Below, piece by piece: positions 27,126-37,721 of a stretch of 64,000 nucleotides of DNA (within the stretch, counting starts at the first letter, position 1; each line of letters opens with the position of its first letter). The DNA lies in contig NC_009523.1 of assembly GCF_000016665.1 (NCBI RefSeq), forward strand, positions 5,517,501-5,581,500, given 5' to 3'. The notes beneath the pieces were generated by a model. The model saw only the letters and a list, made by a program, of their open reading frames with translations, searched no databases and was not told the DNA's origin. The DNA comes from Roseiflexus sp. RS-1 (GTDB taxonomy: Bacteria; Chloroflexota; Chloroflexia; Chloroflexales; Roseiflexaceae). Both the position numbers and the translations under genes were made by a program.

Positions 27126-27845
27126 TTAGTAAAGTTCGATAATACACACAATCCTTTCAGTTTCTTCCCAGGGTTGAAAATTATAGAGCCGAGGAACCAA
27201 AAGTTGTGCGAAAGAACTCAGAGGATTGGGAACATTATTTACTACCCCGCTATACAAGCAGTCCATCTTTCCACCGAACTTCCGAAAATATACATTCTTA
27301 TACAAAATTCCCGAAGAGCTAACGATATCCAAAACTTCACGTCTCTTAAGGAATCTAATGTTATAAAGAGAGTCGTAAGATGAAAGGCTCCTAAAGTGAG
27401 CCACAAGTCCTTGATTTTCCCCATTATGGACAAACGAAACGACATACCTCCGTGTTATCCGAACTTGCTCCCGAATAAGAGAATACAGATCTCTATCATC
27501 GCTGTAACAAATCCAAAATCCGTTCGAAAACGTTACATCGAAAGAACGATCCATAAATGGAAGACAAAAGGCGTTTGCGCTAAACAACGGTAGATTAGAG
27601 TTAAAAAAACGATCATTTACCAACTTTAGAGCTTCTAGCTCAAAGTCACAAGCTAATATATTAAACCCTCTTTGTGCAAGATACAAACTATCTCTACAAC
27701 TACCCGATGCTATTTCCAAAAATGTTAGACTCTTCGAAAAGAAAGTCTCTATCCAATAACCACAACGAGGTCTGGCTCTCAAATAGCCATCAATATGACG
27801 TCGCCAGGCTTCAGTCCAGAACTTTTTTGATCGTAGCTCGTTCAT
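27126..27845 (-). CDS. class I SAM-dependent methyltransferase
   Basis: A 239-residue Rossmann-fold methyltransferase. FLEIASGSCRDSLYLAQRGFNILACDFE is motif I plus the acidic residue that holds the SAM ribose, and FCLPFMDRSFDVTFSNGFWICY is the motif IV region. The C-terminal half is less typical and ends IVCIIELY. Its substrate is unknown; the operon suggests a sugar or amino-sugar acceptor. Its stop codon coincides with the target duplication of the IS element. It was originally followed within six bases by the ATP-grasp gene. AT-rich. Confidence 0.8.
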   Translation of the reverse strand: MNELRSKKFWTEAWRRHIDGYLRARPRCGYWIETFFSKSLTFLEIASGSCRDSLYLAQRGFNILACDFELEALKLVNDRFFNSNLPLFSANAFCLPFMDRSFDVTFSNGFWICYSDDRDLYSLIREQVRITRRYVVSFVHNGENQGLVAHFRSLSSYDSLYNIRFLKRREVLDIVSSSGILYKNVYFRKFGGKMDCLYSGVVNNVPNPLSSFAQLLVPRLYNFQPWEETERIVCIIELY

Positions 27846-27885
27846 GTGATCGACCGCCTATCGACTGACGCATCCATCCGTAAAC

Positions 27886-28677
27886 TTAATCGACAGAATA
27901 AAGCCCTAAGATAGATAAAGGCACCTTTCTACCAAGAATCGACAGTAATATTTTCTTTAGATAATTCCTGACACTTTGGCTCGTCCTATTCTGATAAATA
28001 GCATCCCTCGGAACCTGATGCAATCTATAGCCGCACGATGGACAAACCATAAAAGGAGGCCACGAACGGATGGGAAATTTAGACAAAAAACCCTCGAAGT
28101 GCAACTCAGATCTTTCACCTATTTTCTTAGTCCCAATCAACCTTGAATTGGGGAAAAGTTTTACCATGTTATCATCTCGAAATGACCTCATATGGTAACA
28201 AGGATGGGAAGTCGCACCACAGTAAGGACACTTGACAAACCTCCGCTTCTCATCGAAAGGTACCTCGATAAGTATATACCTTTTGGATACTCTTTCAAAC
28301 TCAGAAAGTGCTTTTTCATATGAACCATAAGGAAGATGTTCTATAACCTCGCATGAAACAACAAGATCGAAATTTTTGTCTGGAAACGGAAGAGCAGATG
28401 CTTCGCCCTTACGCATATCGATACCATGTCTTTTAGCATACTCTATCTTCGAGTCTGTTATCTCGATACCAACTCCCTTTATACCACGCTTTCGCCAAGC
28501 AGTCTCAAGAAGATGTCCAAAACCAGCGCCTACATCCAAAACAGATTCTACATCCTGTGGAATCATATCAATAATTTGATCAATTCGCTCTAACTGACCA
28601 GTAGAGAGAAAAAAGTCCACGTATTCTTCTACTGACATGTCTCCAAAATTTGCGTAGTAATCATTGTGATACATCAC
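27886..28677 (-). CDS. class I SAM-dependent methyltransferase with C-terminal zinc motifs
   Basis: A 263-residue methyltransferase. SVLDVGAGFGHLLETA is motif I, GIEITDSKIEYAK holds the ribose-binding acidic residue, and FPDKNFDLVVSCEVIEHLPYG is the later core. The C-terminal region has two CxxC pairs (CPYCGATSHPC and CPSCGY), probably binding zinc and unusual for a small glycan methyltransferase. The start overlaps the stop of the flippase gene by four bases, so translation is coupled. AT-rich and part of the second imported block. Confidence 0.85.
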   Translation of the reverse strand: MMYHNDYYANFGDMSVEEYVDFFLSTGQLERIDQIIDMIPQDVESVLDVGAGFGHLLETAWRKRGIKGVGIEITDSKIEYAKRHGIDMRKGEASALPFPDKNFDLVVSCEVIEHLPYGSYEKALSEFERVSKRYILIEVPFDEKRRFVKCPYCGATSHPCYHMRSFRDDNMVKLFPNSRLIGTKKIGERSELHFEGFLSKFPIRSWPPFMVCPSCGYRLHQVPRDAIYQNRTSQSVRNYLKKILLSILGRKVPLSILGLYSVD

Positions 28678-29957
28678 TTTACCTCCAAGTTAACGAGATT
28701 AAGCCAAAACAGAACGAGATACATAACTAACATAACGAACGAACTCGCAAGAACCGTAATCTCGATGCTCATATTCATTTCACTACAAACCACTATTGCC
28801 ACTACCAAAAACGCACAGCGGAGAATGTCCCAGATTAACTGCCAATGTTGTTTCCGATGAACCACCAGATGAGAAAGAGTCGGTATTGCAATATGTCCAA
28901 GGAGAAGTGGCGCTAATGCGGCAAGAACATAACCTGCTCTATACCAATCTTCCCCGAACACAAAGCCCACGTAAAAGGGGCCTAGTAAAGCAATTAGGGC
29001 AACCAGCACAGCTATGGCTAACAAGTGCCGGATAGTTCTCATATACAGCTTTCTAAGACCTGATCGATCATATTTTATTAGATTGGCAGCTTCTGCCCAA
29101 AAACTTTGTGAAATAGCAGAAGTAATGACATCAACTGGAGTTAGAACAACACGATACATAAAAGCATACCAACCGACTTCTGTTGCACTATAGTATACCG
29201 AGAGTAAAAAAGGAACAATCGTAAGACTAGCGGTATTAACGATGGCAACAAAAGTGGAAGCAACCGAATCTCGCCAAAAGCTTCTCAAACTAGACCTTAA
29301 GCGCGCAAAAGATAGTCTTCTAAGAAGGTTCTTTAATCTGGCATGGTAAGTGAGAATACTTAGACCTACCAAACTAGACAAAAGAGTACTACCGATCAAG
29401 GCAGTAACCCCCATTTTCGCAAAACCCCCAAAGAGCAAAGAAATCGTCCCTGTAATGCTTTGATATACTCTAACCTTGCTAGTGTGTTCAAAGTTTGCCT
29501 CTCGCACGTACCATGCCTGCAACAATTGCTGAAAACCGCTGGTCAACAAAAGAACAGGCAGAAACCAAAGAAAAGGGTTTATGTTCTGAAAATAGGGTGT
29601 ACATCTACCATCACAGAACCAAACAAAAACAAATAGCGATGAACTAACCAAAGAAAGGGTCAACAGACCAACGAACAAAAGAATAAACGCCTGACAGCGA
29701 GATCTTGTATTTGGGATAGACCAATCTAATTTCAATGAAGAGAAAGAGAGAAAGAAAGAAAGTATTGAGTTTATTACCGCTAGTACCCCAAAATCTGCGG
29801 GGCTGTACATTCTGGTTATTATTGGCGCAAAAGCGAATGATATTACCTGAGCGAGAACATTTGCCTTTACTGCTAGAACGGTATTTCTCCGAAAACGCAA
29901 ATTTTCACCAAAAACTGATGAGTACAGGGAAGAAGAAATTTTCTTAACCGCTTTCAT
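28674..29957 (-). CDS. Wzx-type polysaccharide flippase (MOP superfamily)
   Basis: A 427-residue protein with about twelve hydrophobic helices, the pattern of O-antigen translocases. The N-terminus AVKANVLAQVISFAFAPIITRMYSPADFGVLAVI matches the polysaccharide biosynthesis protein family, in which 'lltRlyspedfGl' is typical. It moves undecaprenyl-linked oligosaccharide units to the outer face of the membrane, where a polymerase or ligase takes over. It is the first gene of the AT-rich run flippase - methyltransferase - methyltransferase - ATP-grasp - deacetylase. No obvious Wzy polymerase was recognised nearby. Confidence 0.88.
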   Translation of the reverse strand: MKAVKKISSSLYSSVFGENLRFRRNTVLAVKANVLAQVISFAFAPIITRMYSPADFGVLAVINSILSFFLSFSSLKLDWSIPNTRSRCQAFILLFVGLLTLSLVSSSLFVFVWFCDGRCTPYFQNINPFLWFLPVLLLTSGFQQLLQAWYVREANFEHTSKVRVYQSITGTISLLFGGFAKMGVTALIGSTLLSSLVGLSILTYHARLKNLLRRLSFARLRSSLRSFWRDSVASTFVAIVNTASLTIVPFLLSVYYSATEVGWYAFMYRVVLTPVDVITSAISQSFWAEAANLIKYDRSGLRKLYMRTIRHLLAIAVLVALIALLGPFYVGFVFGEDWYRAGYVLAALAPLLLGHIAIPTLSHLVVHRKQHWQLIWDILRCAFLVVAIVVCSEMNMSIEITVLASSFVMLVMYLVLFWLNLVNLEVK

Positions 29958-30270
29958 CGAAAGAACCCTAATAACCGGTAAGTCTCAAAAGAAAAACAGT
30001 TTATAAGAAAAGAGATCTGAAAATTTGCCTGTGTGCCGCATAACAATTTGATAAACCAAAGCCTACACTTCCAGTAGAACCAAATGATGGTTCAAAACAC
30101 CCCACTCTGGCAAGAAGAATATTAAACGCAGTCCTTCATATCATAGCATCTACTCTACCGAACAAAGATTGCGGAATTGAATCAACCTGTATGCAACATG
30201 ATCAACCCCTGCTCCACCAACCAGGCGCCGACAGGTCGCCCTGGCGCTTCCCCGCCGTTCGGTCGCCGCG
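29958..30270. other. intergenic region upstream of the flippase operon
   Basis: About 310 bases, AT-rich up to roughly 30150 and GC-rich beyond, so it marks the right edge of the second AT-rich block. It should hold the promoter for the leftward flippase operon, but no convincing -35/-10 pair was found and no gene is supported. Confidence 0.5.
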
Positions 30271-31143
30271 CTACGTCTCGCCCCGCAATCGGCGCAGTTC
30301 CGCCTCAAGGTCACGCATGCGCGCTTCGAGCTCTGCTCGCGCCGCTGCTTCTCGCCGCGCTTGTTCCTCCGCCTCGGCACGGGCGCGCGCTTCGACCTCC
30401 GTGTGCGCCGCCGTTTCCCGTTGCGCACGCTCCTCAGCCGCTGCTGCCTGCCGCACTGCCGTCGCATAGTCACCGAACGCCGCGCCGCGCTCGTCGTAGC
30501 ACACCACGTGATCCCCTGCCACCCCCAGCCACAGATTGGCGATGGCCAGATGCACCCGCCCCGCCGCGTCCGGCGCGCGCCGCCGATAGACCCCTCCCGC
30601 CAGCCGGTAGTCCAGCAACCGCACCCGCCGCGCCCCGCCCCGCCCGATGCGGTCGACAATCACATATTGCGCCACCCCCGCCCGCGCGTCGTGCGCCACC
30701 TTCCGCTTCAGGTCGTTCACCCGCGTCTCCGGCGACGTGATCTCGATAATCAGCGCCGGGCGCGCCCCCTCGACCGCCACGTCGAACGTGCTCCAGTCCT
30801 GGCGTTCGGCGATGCCGGGGATGACCATCACATCCGGCCCGTGCGGGCGCAGGTCGGGGACGTCCCACGCGATGCGCACGTCGCTGAGCACAATCGCTGC
30901 GCCGGACGCCTCCAGCCGTGCGCGCAGCACGGCGGTGAGGTACATCCGGTCGGTTTCGTGACGGTCGCTGTGCACGATGAAATCTCCCACGTCCGGGTGC
31001 AGCACGTCGTCGAGGGTCAGCGGAACCTGTTCGAGATGCTGGGGGTCGTCGGGCGTCGGGCGCAACACGTAGCGCCACCCGTAGCGGAAGGGGTCGTCTG
31101 CGGGCGCGATAGGCGGTGATGGCTTGGCGGTAGTTTGCGTCAC
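30271..31143 (-). CDS. Uma2 family PD-(D/E)xK nuclease-like protein
   Basis: A 290-residue protein of the Uma2/DUF820 family, which has a restriction-endonuclease-like fold and is greatly expanded in Chloroflexota and Cyanobacteria; its biological role is not settled. The core has GPDVMVIPG (catalytic D), ALIIEITSPETR (E) and NDLKRKVAHD (K), then QYVIVD. The last 65 residues are a Glu/Arg/Ala-rich coiled coil with many 'AEAEEQARREA'-like units. The GTG at 31143 has a GGGAGG box about eight bases upstream and is preferred to an ATG at 31164. It is only distantly related to the six tandem copies at 47-52 kb. Confidence 0.85.
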   Translation of the reverse strand: MTQTTAKPSPPIAPADDPFRYGWRYVLRPTPDDPQHLEQVPLTLDDVLHPDVGDFIVHSDRHETDRMYLTAVLRARLEASGAAIVLSDVRIAWDVPDLRPHGPDVMVIPGIAERQDWSTFDVAVEGARPALIIEITSPETRVNDLKRKVAHDARAGVAQYVIVDRIGRGGARRVRLLDYRLAGGVYRRRAPDAAGRVHLAIANLWLGVAGDHVVCYDERGAAFGDYATAVRQAAAAEERAQRETAAHTEVEARARAEAEEQARREAAARAELEARMRDLEAELRRLRGET

Positions 31144-31283
31144 AACGGCGCCTCCCTGACGCATTGGTTGATCGCGCGGATCATCGCCATTAGATGCACC
31201 AGTGTCATGTCATTGTAGCACAACTCAGGCATGCGCCGCGCCAGGCGATGACTGCGCACGGTCGCGGAACGGCGCGGCGACGG

Positions 31284-33035
<1,752 letters not shown>

Positions 33036-33048
33036 ATTCATCCCCTGC

Positions 33049-33270
33049 GTTCCAACGTTCAACGTTCAACGTTCCAACCTTCAACGTTCAACGTTCCAAC
33101 CTTCAACGTTCCAACCTTCAACGTTCCAACCTTCAACGTTCAACGTTCAACGTTCCAACCTTCAACGTTCCAACGTTCAACGTTCCAACCTTCAACGTTC
33201 CAACCTTCAACGTTCCAACCTTCAACGTTCAACGTTCAACGTTCCAACCTTCAACGTTCAACCTTCAACT
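33049..33270 (+). repeat. TTCAACG/TTCCAACC array
   Basis: Around 220 bases of GTTCAAC (7) and GTTCCAAC (8) units alternate with CTTCAAC. The array fills the gap upstream of the S23-like gene and encodes the last residues of the acetyltransferase (ELKVER). Confidence 0.9.
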
Positions 33271-33874
33271 CCTCCTCCTCCCCCCAATCCTCACACCGCA
33301 CCACCTCCGGCGCAACCAGACGATACCGCCATCCGCTCCCCGGACAAACCATGAGTCCGTCAGCGTCAGGATCAGGCAGGCGAAATCCGTGACGACTCAT
33401 CCATCCGCGGCGGCGTGCCGGAACACCCAGCATCAGCGCATAGTCCGGCACATCGCCACGCACCACGGCGCCGGCGCCAATGAAGGCGTAGCGTCCAATC
33501 GTCGCGCCGCAGACAATCGTTGCATTGGCGCCGATCGTGGCGCCGCGCCGCACCAGGGTGCGCAGAAACTCGGCACGGCGATTGATTTCAGCGCGTGGAT
33601 TGACCACATTCGTGAAAACACACGACGGCCCGCAGAAGACGAAATCTTCCAGTTCGACGCCGGTGTAGAGCGAGACGTTGTTCTGAATCTTGCAGCCATT
33701 GCCGATAATTACATCGCTGGCAACCAGGACGTTCTGCCCCAGCACACAGTTCGCGCCAATCCGCGCCCCCGCCATCACGTGGCAGAAGTGCCAGATTTTC
33801 GTGCCCGCGCCAATCTCACACGGCTCGTCGATGATTGCGGTCGGGTGAACAAAGAACGAGCGATCGCCCGCCAT
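33251..33874 (-). CDS. WbpD/WlbB-like N-acetyltransferase (left-handed beta helix)
   Basis: A 207-residue hexapeptide-repeat acyltransferase. From residue 10 the repeats run [23 protein letters not shown] and on through [45 protein letters not shown] is typical of UDP-2-acetamido-3-amino-2,3-dideoxy-glucuronate N-acetyltransferases, which use acetyl-CoA to finish UDP-GlcNAc3NAcA. It sits between the WbpI-like and WbpE-like genes, which supports the assignment. Its C-terminal residues are coded by the heptamer array that follows it. GC-rich, host-like. Confidence 0.85.
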   Translation of the reverse strand: MAGDRSFFVHPTAIIDEPCEIGAGTKIWHFCHVMAGARIGANCVLGQNVLVASDVIIGNGCKIQNNVSLYTGVELEDFVFCGPSCVFTNVVNPRAEINRRAEFLRTLVRRGATIGANATIVCGATIGRYAFIGAGAVVRGDVPDYALMLGVPARRRGWMSRHGFRLPDPDADGLMVCPGSGWRYRLVAPEVVRCEDWGEEEELKVER

Positions 33875-33898
33875 CTCAACTCCTTTTCAGTGCTCTAT

Positions 33899-34156
33899 AA
33901 CGTTCAACGTTCCCGCGTTTCAACGTTCAACGTTCCCACGTTCAACGTTCAACGTTCCCGCGTTTCAACGTTCAACGCTCCCACGGTTCAACGTTCAACC
34001 TTCCTACGGTTCAACGTTCCCACATTTCAACGTTCAACCTTCAACCTTCAACCTTCCAACGCTCAACGTTCCCACATTTCAACGTTCAACCTGCAACCTT
34101 CAACCTTCCAACGTTCAACGTTCCCACGTTTCAACCTTCAACCTTCAACCTTCCCA
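33899..34156 (+). repeat. TTCAACG/TTCCCACG array
   Basis: About 255 bases of GTTCAAC units mixed with 7- to 9-base variants (GTTCCCACG, GTTTCAAC). It lies between the acetyltransferase and the 2-epimerase genes and supplies the C-terminal GRLKVEG and stop codon of the latter. Confidence 0.9.
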
Positions 34157-35213
34157 CCCCCTCCAGCGCTGCCACGCACCGCTCAGCCGCGTGACCATCG
34201 CCATAGAGCGGCGGACGCGGCATCGACGGGTATGGTTGCCGCGCTGCAGCAACGATCTGTTCAGGATCGGCGCCGACCAGGGTATTCCATCCATGCGTCA
34301 CTGTTTCGACCCACTCCGTCTCATCACGCAACGTGACACACGGGACTCCCAGCCAGTACGCTTCTTTCTGTACACCGCCCGAATCGGTCAGGATGACGCG
34401 CGCGCTGCGCATAAGCGCAACCATACTCAGGTAGCCAACCGGTTCGATCAGACGCACATGATCCGGGGGCGTCCATCCAATCGTGGCAATGGCGCGGCGT
34501 GCACGTGGATGCACAGGGAAGATGACCATCATCTCAAGCGATGAGAGACCGGTCAAAATACCGCGCAGACGCGCCGGATCGTCAGTATTCTCGGCGCGAT
34601 GAACGGTCGCCAGGGCATAGGCGCCGGATTCCACGCCCGGTATGTCCGGCAGAGCGGCATCCGCCCGTTCAACCGCAAGGCGCAGCACATCCGCCATCAC
34701 ATCGCCGACCAGCGCAACCCTGTGGGTGATCCCTTCGCGCGCCAGGTTATCGACCGCCGTCTGGCTCGGGCAGAGAAGGAGATCGGAGACATGATCGGTC
34801 AAAACCCGGTTGATCTCTTCCGGCATAGCGCGGTTGAAACTGCGCAGACCGGCTTCAACGTGGGCGACTGGAATGTGTAACTTTGCCGCAGCCAGCGCGC
34901 CGGCAAGTGTTGAGTTGGTGTCGCCGTAGACCAGCGTCCAGTCGGGACGTTCCGCCAGCAACACCTCTTCGATCCCCGCCAGCATTGCGCCGGTTTGCGC
35001 TCCGTGGCTCGCCGAACCGACCGCCAGATTCACATCCGGTTCAGGGATATCCAGTTCTTGAAAGAATACTGCCGACATGCTGGCGTCGTAGTGCTGCCCG
35101 GTGTGCACCAGCACTTCACGATGACGTTGCCGCAAGACGCGACTGATGGCGGCAGCCTTGATAAATTGCGGGCGTGCGCCGACGATGGTGACGATGGTGA
35201 GTGGTTTGCTCAT
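34131..35213 (-). CDS. UDP-N-acetylglucosamine 2-epimerase family (WbpI-like)
   Basis: A 360-residue non-hydrolysing 2-epimerase. Family marks are VGARPQFIKAAAI, HTGQHYDASMS, VYGDTNSTLAGALAA, HVEAGLRSFNRAMPEEINR and TDSGGVQKEAYWLGVPCVTLR. In its gene context it would invert C2 of UDP-2,3-diacetamido-glucuronic acid to give UDP-ManNAc3NAcA (WbpI), though the simpler WecB reaction on UDP-GlcNAc is also possible. The ATG at 35213 follows the stop of the WbpB-like gene by four bases. The last seven residues are repeat-encoded. Confidence 0.88.
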   Translation of the reverse strand: MSKPLTIVTIVGARPQFIKAAAISRVLRQRHREVLVHTGQHYDASMSAVFFQELDIPEPDVNLAVGSASHGAQTGAMLAGIEEVLLAERPDWTLVYGDTNSTLAGALAAAKLHIPVAHVEAGLRSFNRAMPEEINRVLTDHVSDLLLCPSQTAVDNLAREGITHRVALVGDVMADVLRLAVERADAALPDIPGVESGAYALATVHRAENTDDPARLRGILTGLSSLEMMVIFPVHPRARRAIATIGWTPPDHVRLIEPVGYLSMVALMRSARVILTDSGGVQKEAYWLGVPCVTLRDETEWVETVTHGWNTLVGADPEQIVAAARQPYPSMPRPPLYGDGHAAERCVAALEGVGRLKVEG

Positions 35214-35217
35214 ACTC

Positions 35218-36222
35218 CTACGACTCCACTTCGACGAGCAGCGGCACCGGTTCACCGTTCGTCACCAGGGAGCGCTGCGCTGCCTGCAATACCCGCAACA
35301 CGCGCAACCCACTTTCACCATCGGTCAGTGGCGGTTCGCGGGTCATGATCGCGCGCAAAAACGCTTCACACTCCAGGCGCAACGGCTCGGTGGGATCGAA
35401 GGGGACGCGCTCACCGGCGCCACGCACCGGCACCGGCTCCCCTTCGCGCACTTCGACACGCTGATCGTACAGCACCAGTTCCTTTGCCACATCGTCAAAA
35501 CTCGCCATCTTCTGCGAGCCGATGACGACCAGACGTTGCTCTTTGAACGGGTGCAGCCAGGAGACATGGATATGCGCACGCACACCGTTGTCGAACAGCA
35601 GATTCGTCACGGTCACATCGGCGATGTTGGGCTGAATGTAGTTGCCTCCGGCTGCGGAAACCTGAACCGGCATCGCGCCGAGCAATCGGAGAATGACAGC
35701 GATGTCGTGCGGCGCGAAACTCCAGAGGATGTTCTCTTCACGCCGCACTTTTCCGAGACTCAGTCGATTGGAGTAGATGTAGTGGATGACGCCAAGATCG
35801 CCGTTGCGCACCATCTCGATCAACCGTACCACCGCCGGATGATATTCGAGCACATGCCCGACCATGAGGATGCGGCGCTGTTCGCGTGCAATCTGCACCA
35901 ACCGCGCGCCCTGGGCATATGTCAGCGCCAGCGGTTTCTCAACAAACACATCGCGCCCGGTCTCCAGGGCATGGCGCGCAATCTCGTAGTGGGTCGCCGC
36001 TGGCGTCGCAATCACGACGGCGCCGGTGGTGACTTCATCAAGACTGGCAACTACCGGAACGTTCGGTGCGATCTGCATTGCCGCCGCGCGTCCGGCTTCG
36101 GTCGAATCACACACCATCGCCAGTGCGCCAAGATGGTAGAAGTTGCGCACCAGGTTCTTGCCCCAGTAGCCGCAACCGATGACGGCAACGGCGGGCATGG
36201 AAGGGATGTAGGTTGTGCCCAT
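35218..36222 (-). CDS. Gfo/Idh/MocA oxidoreductase (WbpB-like)
   Basis: A 335-residue NAD-dependent sugar dehydrogenase. AVIGCGYWGKNLVRNF is the Rossmann glycine loop, VFVEKPLAL the conserved EKP motif, and SFAPHDIAVILRLLG the catalytic-histidine region. WbpB oxidises C3 of UDP-GlcNAc uronic acid, making the ketone that WbpE then aminates. The order WbpB - WbpI - WbpD - WbpE on one strand supports this assignment. The ATG at 36222 follows an AAGGAG box; the frame is open upstream to 36312. The first pathway enzyme, a UDP-GlcNAc 6-dehydrogenase (WbpA), is not in the window. Confidence 0.87.
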   Translation of the reverse strand: MGTTYIPSMPAVAVIGCGYWGKNLVRNFYHLGALAMVCDSTEAGRAAAMQIAPNVPVVASLDEVTTGAVVIATPAATHYEIARHALETGRDVFVEKPLALTYAQGARLVQIAREQRRILMVGHVLEYHPAVVRLIEMVRNGDLGVIHYIYSNRLSLGKVRREENILWSFAPHDIAVILRLLGAMPVQVSAAGGNYIQPNIADVTVTNLLFDNGVRAHIHVSWLHPFKEQRLVVIGSQKMASFDDVAKELVLYDQRVEVREGEPVPVRGAGERVPFDPTEPLRLECEAFLRAIMTREPPLTDGESGLRVLRVLQAAQRSLVTNGEPVPLLVEVES

Positions 36223-36236
36223 GATGCTCCTTAACC

Positions 36237-36264
36237 TTGCACTTCGCTTTATAGCGAAATGCAA
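36237..36264. other. hairpin in the leader of the WbpB-like gene
   Basis: TTGCA-C-TTCGCT / AGCGAA-A-TGCAA form a 12-base stem with one mismatch and a TTAT loop, ending 15 bases before the start codon. A half copy (TTTTGCACTTCGCTGTAG) lies near 36348. No T-tract follows on the minus strand. It may be an attenuator or a small dispersed repeat. Confidence 0.5.
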
Positions 36265-36387
36265 AATGATTGAGCCACGTGCGTGCCGGGTGCGCGGGCG
36301 TCTCGCCCGCATGACCGTATGAAGCGCGCAATTCCGAAGGTCAACTGTTTTGCACTTCGCTGTAGATGCGTCACCCTGTCAATTCTA

Positions 36388-37677
36388 CTACTCTATCGAA
36401 GCAACGCCGACGAAGCGCTCCAGAAACCGCTCCAGGCGACGAGTCTGTTCCTCGCGCGATAATCCTGCCGCAACCGACGCTGGCAGGTCGGGAATGTCGG
36501 CGCCGCGTTCCTTTGCTTCCAGCCAGCGCGCCAGGTGATTGGCGATCTCCGCTGGATCGGATAATACTATCCCTGCCTGTCGTTCGCGGATCAGTGCTGC
36601 CGCCACATTGTCCGCCGGTCCGATCGCCAGGATTGGGCGGCGTGCGCCCAGATATTCGAACAGTTTGCCGGTGTACACCCCGCGTTCACGCGGATCGTTC
36701 CACAGGAGCAGCAGTAAGACGTCGGCGGCGCGCTGCTGTGCAAGGGCGTCGGCGTAGGGAACCGGACCATGACAGACGACCATCTGCTCCACTCCCTGAT
36801 CCTGCGCCTCCGCGAGCGCGTACCCGGCGCCATTCCCATAGAAACTGACCCGCACTCGCTCTGCACGTTCACCGAGATGGCGCAGCGCTGCAAAGAGAGG
36901 CGCCGCGCTCTGGTGATCAGGATAGACCACGCCGGTGTACACGATGTGCAGTATCCCGCCGCTGGCAGGCAACCGTTGCGGCGGATAATCCCCCGGATCG
37001 AAGCCGTTGAGCACCACACCGACCGGCTTTCCGGATCGCCATTCGAGCGTCTGCGCCAGCGGCGCCGAAACGGTCACCAACCCGGCGGCGCTCTGAAGAA
37101 TCCGGCGTTCCAGCCAGGCATCGAGCGCCTTTCGCCAGAGGGGAAAGGGGTAGTAATGATTGTCGGTCCACAGATCGCGCAGTTCACCAACCCACGGGAC
37201 GCCATACTGCCGATGAAGGGCATGCGCCAGCAGGAGGGTCGTTGGCGGAGCGCTGCTTGCCAGCAGAACGTCCGGTTGCCAGCGTTGCCACAACCGCCGC
37301 GCTGCTGCCAGAGCAAAGGGGTACCATCCGATGGCTTCATCGGGAAAGGCGCAGAGTGTGCGATAGGCGATCATCATCTGGCGCAGCCAGCGCATCTGGC
37401 GCGTTTGCGCTTGTTGCGCCACCGTCTGCACGAATGCCGCTTGCTGACGCATGCGCTGCACCTGCGAGGAAAGCCAGCAGGTATCAATCCGTCGAGTGCG
37501 GATAACGGCGTCGGGCGGGATTTCCAGCGGCAGGTTCGCAGCGAACGGCAGACGCTGCGCGGTCAGCACGCGCACCTCGTGCCCGTGCTGCCAGAGATAC
37601 TTCGCCGTTTTTCCCGTGCGAACGGCGGCGACAATGTTGTGGGGCGGAAAGTAGTATGAAATCAACAGGATGCGCAT
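36388..37677 (-). CDS. glycosyltransferase family 4 (copy A of a paralogous pair)
   Basis: A 429-residue GT-B enzyme. The start MRILLISYYFPPHNIVAAVRTGKTAKYL carries the PP-N-acceptor loop of this GT4 subgroup, and LASSAPPTTLLLAHAL, ELRDLWTDNHYY and VVLNGFDPGDYPP are landmarks. GVYTGKLFEYLGARRPILAIGP is the donor-binding E-rich region. It is clearly paralogous to the GT4 at 39318-40619; most landmark segments are nearly identical. The pair flanks a GT-C gene. A GGAAGGGAG region precedes the ATG. Sugar specificity is unknown. Confidence 0.9.
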   Translation of the reverse strand: MRILLISYYFPPHNIVAAVRTGKTAKYLWQHGHEVRVLTAQRLPFAANLPLEIPPDAVIRTRRIDTCWLSSQVQRMRQQAAFVQTVAQQAQTRQMRWLRQMMIAYRTLCAFPDEAIGWYPFALAAARRLWQRWQPDVLLASSAPPTTLLLAHALHRQYGVPWVGELRDLWTDNHYYPFPLWRKALDAWLERRILQSAAGLVTVSAPLAQTLEWRSGKPVGVVLNGFDPGDYPPQRLPASGGILHIVYTGVVYPDHQSAAPLFAALRHLGERAERVRVSFYGNGAGYALAEAQDQGVEQMVVCHGPVPYADALAQQRAADVLLLLLWNDPRERGVYTGKLFEYLGARRPILAIGPADNVAAALIRERQAGIVLSDPAEIANHLARWLEAKERGADIPDLPASVAAGLSREEQTRRLERFLERFVGVASIE

Positions 37678-37721
37678 GCTTTCTCCCTTCCTGTTCGCTC
37701 CGCCACAGCCCCGCCGCCGGT

